Below are positions 61,388 through 64,000 of a stretch of 64,000 nt of DNA, in pieces. The translations under genes were made by a program, and so were the position numbers. The stretch is taken from contig JAEWKT010000013.1 of assembly GCA_023393635.1 (NCBI GenBank), forward strand, positions 1-64,000, written 5' to 3'. The notes beneath the pieces were generated by a model, which was given only the letters and a program-made list of their open reading frames with translations, was not told the DNA's origin and did no database searches. Positions within the stretch are counted from its first letter, which is position 1; every line of letters begins with the position of its first letter. The stretch is from Pseudomonadota bacterium. GTDB taxonomy: Bacteria > Pseudomonadota > Gammaproteobacteria > Pseudomonadales > Moraxellaceae.

Positions 61388-64000
61388 ATGGCACGCTTTT
61401 TTATTGATCGACCAATTTTTGCCTGGGTGTTAGCCATTGTTGTGATGGCGCTAGGCTTGCTAGCCATGTTTACACTACCTATCGAGTGTTATCCCGATAT
61501 TGCCCCGCCTACGGTCAGCATTTCTACCAGTTATAGTGGGGCATCTGCCAAAACGGTAGAAGACAGTGTCACTCAAGTGCTAGAGCAACAAATTCGCGGC
61601 ATTGATAATCTGTTGTATTTTTCATCGACCAGTAGCGCATCGGGGCAGGTTCGTATTAGTTTGACCTTTGCTCAGGGTACGGATCCCGACACCGCCCAGG
61701 TACAGGTACAAAATAGCATTAGTAGTGCGCTCAATCGTTTACCGCAGGTGGTTCAGCAGCAGGGTGTGAGAGTGTCAAAGTCACAGGGCGATAGCCTGAT
61801 GGTATTGGGGATTTATGATACCAGCGGCAAAATGAGTAACGTGGAAATTGCAGATTATTTGGTCAATCATATTGAGCCTGTGCTGAGCCGTATTAATGGG
61901 GTTGGTGATACCAACGTCTTTGGCTCGCAGTACGCCATGCGCATATGGTTAAAACCTGAGCAGCTTAATAATTATGGCTTGATGCCTTCTGACATACGGG
62001 CAGCCATAGAAGCACAAAATACGCAAGTGACCGCAGGAGAATTGGGTGCTTTGCCTGCACCTACCGACCAGTACTTAAATGTCAATGTGACGGCTTTATC
62101 TCGGCTACAAACCCCAGCAGAATTTGAGAATATTGTGATTAAGGCGCAGACCAATGGCGCAGTGGTGCATCTAAAAGATGTAGCACGGGTAGAGCTGGGT
62201 GCAGAAAACTATCAAAGTTATATTGGTTTAAATGGTTATCAGGCTTCTGGCATGTCTATTAACCTGGCCACTGGTGCCAATGCTTTACAAGTGGCGACAG
62301 AGATTCGTACAGCCGTGCAGCAATTTGAGCAACAATTACCTGCGGGTTTAAAGGTTGCTTATCCGCGTGACAGTACCCCATTTGTGCAGGAATCTATTAA
62401 AGGGGTGGTTAAAACGCTGATTGAAGCCATTATTTTGGTGGTGTTGATCATGTTTTTGTTTTTGCAAAACTGGCGTGCCACGATTATTCCTGCCATTGCA
62501 GTGCCTGTGGTGTTACTGGGTACTTTTGGCATATTGGCAGTACTGGGTTTTAGCATTAATACCCTAACCCTGTTTGCGATGGTGCTGGCCATTGGCTTGT
62601 TGGTAGATGATGCCATTGTGGTGGTGGAAAACGTTGAGCGTATTATGGCAACGCAACAGCTCAGTGCTAAGCAGGCCACAATTGAGTCGATGCAAGAAAT
62701 TAGCAGTGCCTTAATTGGGATGACACTGGTGCTATCGGCAGTATTTTTGCCTATGGCATTTTTTGGTGGTTCTATAGGGGTTATTTATCGCCAATTCTCT
62801 GTCACTATTGTGTCGGCTATGGTGTTGTCTGTGTTGGTGGCTTTAACCTTAACGCCTGCATTATGTGCAACTTTACTTAAACCGACACATCGCGTTGCGT
62901 CAAAAACTGGCTTTTTTGCCTGGTTTAACCGTAGTTTTGAGCGTGTGCAGCAACGTTATAAACACCTCGTAAATAAACTCATGAGCTGGCCAAAAGTGCT
63001 GATGGCGGGCTTTGTAATAATTTGCGCCACAGTTATTTTTGCTTATAGCCATTTAGCCACAAGCTTTTTGCCAGAAGAAGATCAGGGTTCACTCAACGTA
63101 CAGTTTACCTTGCTAGAAGGCGTGCCACTCACTGAGACACAAAAAGTGGGTCAGTTAGTTTCCGAGTATTTTTTAAACCAGGAGCAGCAAAACCTAAATA
63201 CGGTGATGGTCATTACTGGGCGTAATTTTTCTGGTACTGGGCAAAATGTGGGACAGGCTTTTGTATCACTGAAAAACTGGAATGAGCGTCAAGGCAAGGC
63301 TAATTCTGCTGAAGCGATTATTGAGCGTGCCAATCAGCATTTTAAAGATCTACCTGATGTACGGGTCAATGTAAACGCACCGTCGGTGGTGCGTGGGCTT
63401 GGCCAGTCCAACGGCTTTGAATTTTGGTTACAGGATTTAAATGATGCAGGACGGGATGAATTAATCGCAGCGCAAAAAAATATCATTGATACCGCCAGTA
63501 AAAACCCTAATTTTCGCAATGTGCGTTTGAGTGGTTTAGAGGATAAAACCCAGCTGCATCTGGATATTGATCAGACTAAAGCAGCGATTATGGGTTTGAA
63601 GCAAACCGATATTAACTCGACTTTGGCTGCCGCATGGGGCGGGGTGTATGTGAATGATTTTATTGATCGGGGTCGCATTAAGCGCGTCTATATGCAAGGT
63701 ATTGCAGAGGCTCGTTCTAAACCTGAAGATCTGGCGCAATGGTATGTGCGTGGCAGCGATGGCAGTATGACTTCATTTGCTAGTTTTACCACGGCATCGT
63801 GGATTAAAAACCCGCAGTTATTACAGCGTTTTAATGGTATTTCTGCCCTGCAAATTAATGGTAATACCGCACAGGGCTATAGCTCGGGCAGTGCGATGCA
63901 AGTGATGCAACATCTGGTTGATGCACAAAAAAACTTTGGTTTGTCATGGAGTGGCTTGTCCTATCAGGAGCAGGTGTCTAATCAACAGGGCATTTGGCTT
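61388..64000 (+). CDS. RND efflux pump inner-membrane protein, AcrB/MexB class (3' end outside window)
   Basis: A proton-driven drug/solvent exporter of the HAE-1 RND family. The frame is open from ATG 61388 to the right edge (871 codons; the family has about 1,040). The sequence follows AcrB closely: MARFFIDRPIFAWV at the start, then GSQYAMRIW. The proton-relay Asp pair is in TM4 (GLLVDDAIVVVENVER). FLFLQNWRATIIP, FSVTIVSAMVLSVLVALTLTPALCA and the docking regions are also present. No membrane-fusion protein gene lies upstream; the upstream neighbour is the divergent lipoprotein. A partner may lie downstream beyond the window or elsewhere. AAGGA is 14 bases before the ATG, a longer spacing than usual. 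Confidence 0.95.
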   Translation, partial: MARFFIDRPIFAWVLAIVVMALGLLAMFTLPIECYPDIAPPTVSISTSYSGASAKTVEDSVTQVLEQQIRGIDNLLYFSSTSSASGQVRISLTFAQGTDPDTAQVQVQNSISSALNRLPQVVQQQGVRVSKSQGDSLMVLGIYDTSGKMSNVEIADYLVNHIEPVLSRINGVGDTNVFGSQYAMRIWLKPEQLNNYGLMPSDIRAAIEAQNTQVTAGELGALPAPTDQYLNVNVTALSRLQTPAEFENIVIKAQTNGAVVHLKDVARVELGAENYQSYIGLNGYQASGMSINLATGANALQVATEIRTAVQQFEQQLPAGLKVAYPRDSTPFVQESIKGVVKTLIEAIILVVLIMFLFLQNWRATIIPAIAVPVVLLGTFGILAVLGFSINTLTLFAMVLAIGLLVDDAIVVVENVERIMATQQLSAKQATIESMQEISSALIGMTLVLSAVFLPMAFFGGSIGVIYRQFSVTIVSAMVLSVLVALTLTPALCATLLKPTHRVASKTGFFAWFNRSFERVQQRYKHLVNKLMSWPKVLMAGFVIICATVIFAYSHLATSFLPEEDQGSLNVQFTLLEGVPLTETQKVGQLVSEYFLNQEQQNLNTVMVITGRNFSGTGQNVGQAFVSLKNWNERQGKANSAEAIIERANQHFKDLPDVRVNVNAPSVVRGLGQSNGFEFWLQDLNDAGRDELIAAQKNIIDTASKNPNFRNVRLSGLEDKTQLHLDIDQTKAAIMGLKQTDINSTLAAAWGGVYVNDFIDRGRIKRVYMQGIAEARSKPEDLAQWYVRGSDGSMTSFASFTTASWIKNPQLLQRFNGISALQINGNTAQGYSSGSAMQVMQHLVDAQKNFGLSWSGLSYQEQVSNQQGIWL

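Noticed and set aside
1..64000. CRISPR arrays, insertion sequences, prophage, tRNA or rRNA genes
   Set aside because: Read through on both strands; no regularly spaced repeats, transposase or integrase motifs, cloverleaf or rRNA sequence was seen.

Overview
The window looks like a chromosomal segment of a gammaproteobacterium of the family Moraxellaceae, related to but probably not within Acinetobacter. The evidence is moderately AT-rich DNA, a wax-ester synthase very close to the Acinetobacter type, the orders rhodanese-grxC-secB and metG/mrp/dcd, a bacterial class D beta-lactamase, and lipoproteins and surface proteins of Moraxellaceae style. No prophage, insertion sequence, CRISPR array, rRNA or tRNA gene was found.

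Layout. 1-10.8 kb is housekeeping: mnmC (cut by the left edge), a small membrane protein, yciI, yciB/ispZ, a PHP-domain nuclease gene, radC, coaBC, secB-grxC-rhodanese, a lipoprotein class D beta-lactamase, a repeat-rich spacer, rsgA and orn. 11-19 kb carries a membrane diguanylate cyclase, a Bax-inhibitor-1-like protein, a Nu-class GST, metG divergent from mrp, a two-gene AbiEii-type nucleotidyltransferase pair wedged between mrp and dcd, and dcd. 19.4-28.2 kb is the most unusual stretch. It has four closely spaced genes for large exported proteins that share a short motif just after the signal peptide, followed by a flavin-dependent tryptophan-halogenase-like gene.

28.5-38.2 kb encodes sulfate assimilation (cysN, cysD, cysH), ribosome silencing (rsfS), acetate overflow (pta-ackA) and wax-ester synthesis. 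CysN carries a C-terminal tail that looks like a dead APS-kinase domain. CysH has the four cysteines of an iron-sulfur APS reductase, so the pathway appears to bypass PAPS. 38.4-45.2 kb has thrH, a FadL-type porin with an unusual insert, fadH, htpX and a lytic transglycosylase. An AT-rich gap at about 45.2-45.7 kb holds a tight cluster of DnaA boxes.

45.7-53 kb has ttcA, an SCP2-like protein, an unrecognised protein, a lipid kinase with an overlapping phosphoesterase gene, and groES-groEL behind a good heat-shock promoter. 53.5-64 kb has a small coiled-coil protein convergent with an XRE regulator, a giant trimeric autotransporter adhesin with a structured leader and an unfamiliar stalk repeat, a LuxR-type regulator, a lipoprotein, and the first 871 codons of an AcrB-class efflux pump. 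All identifications were made by eye from sequence; none was checked against a database.
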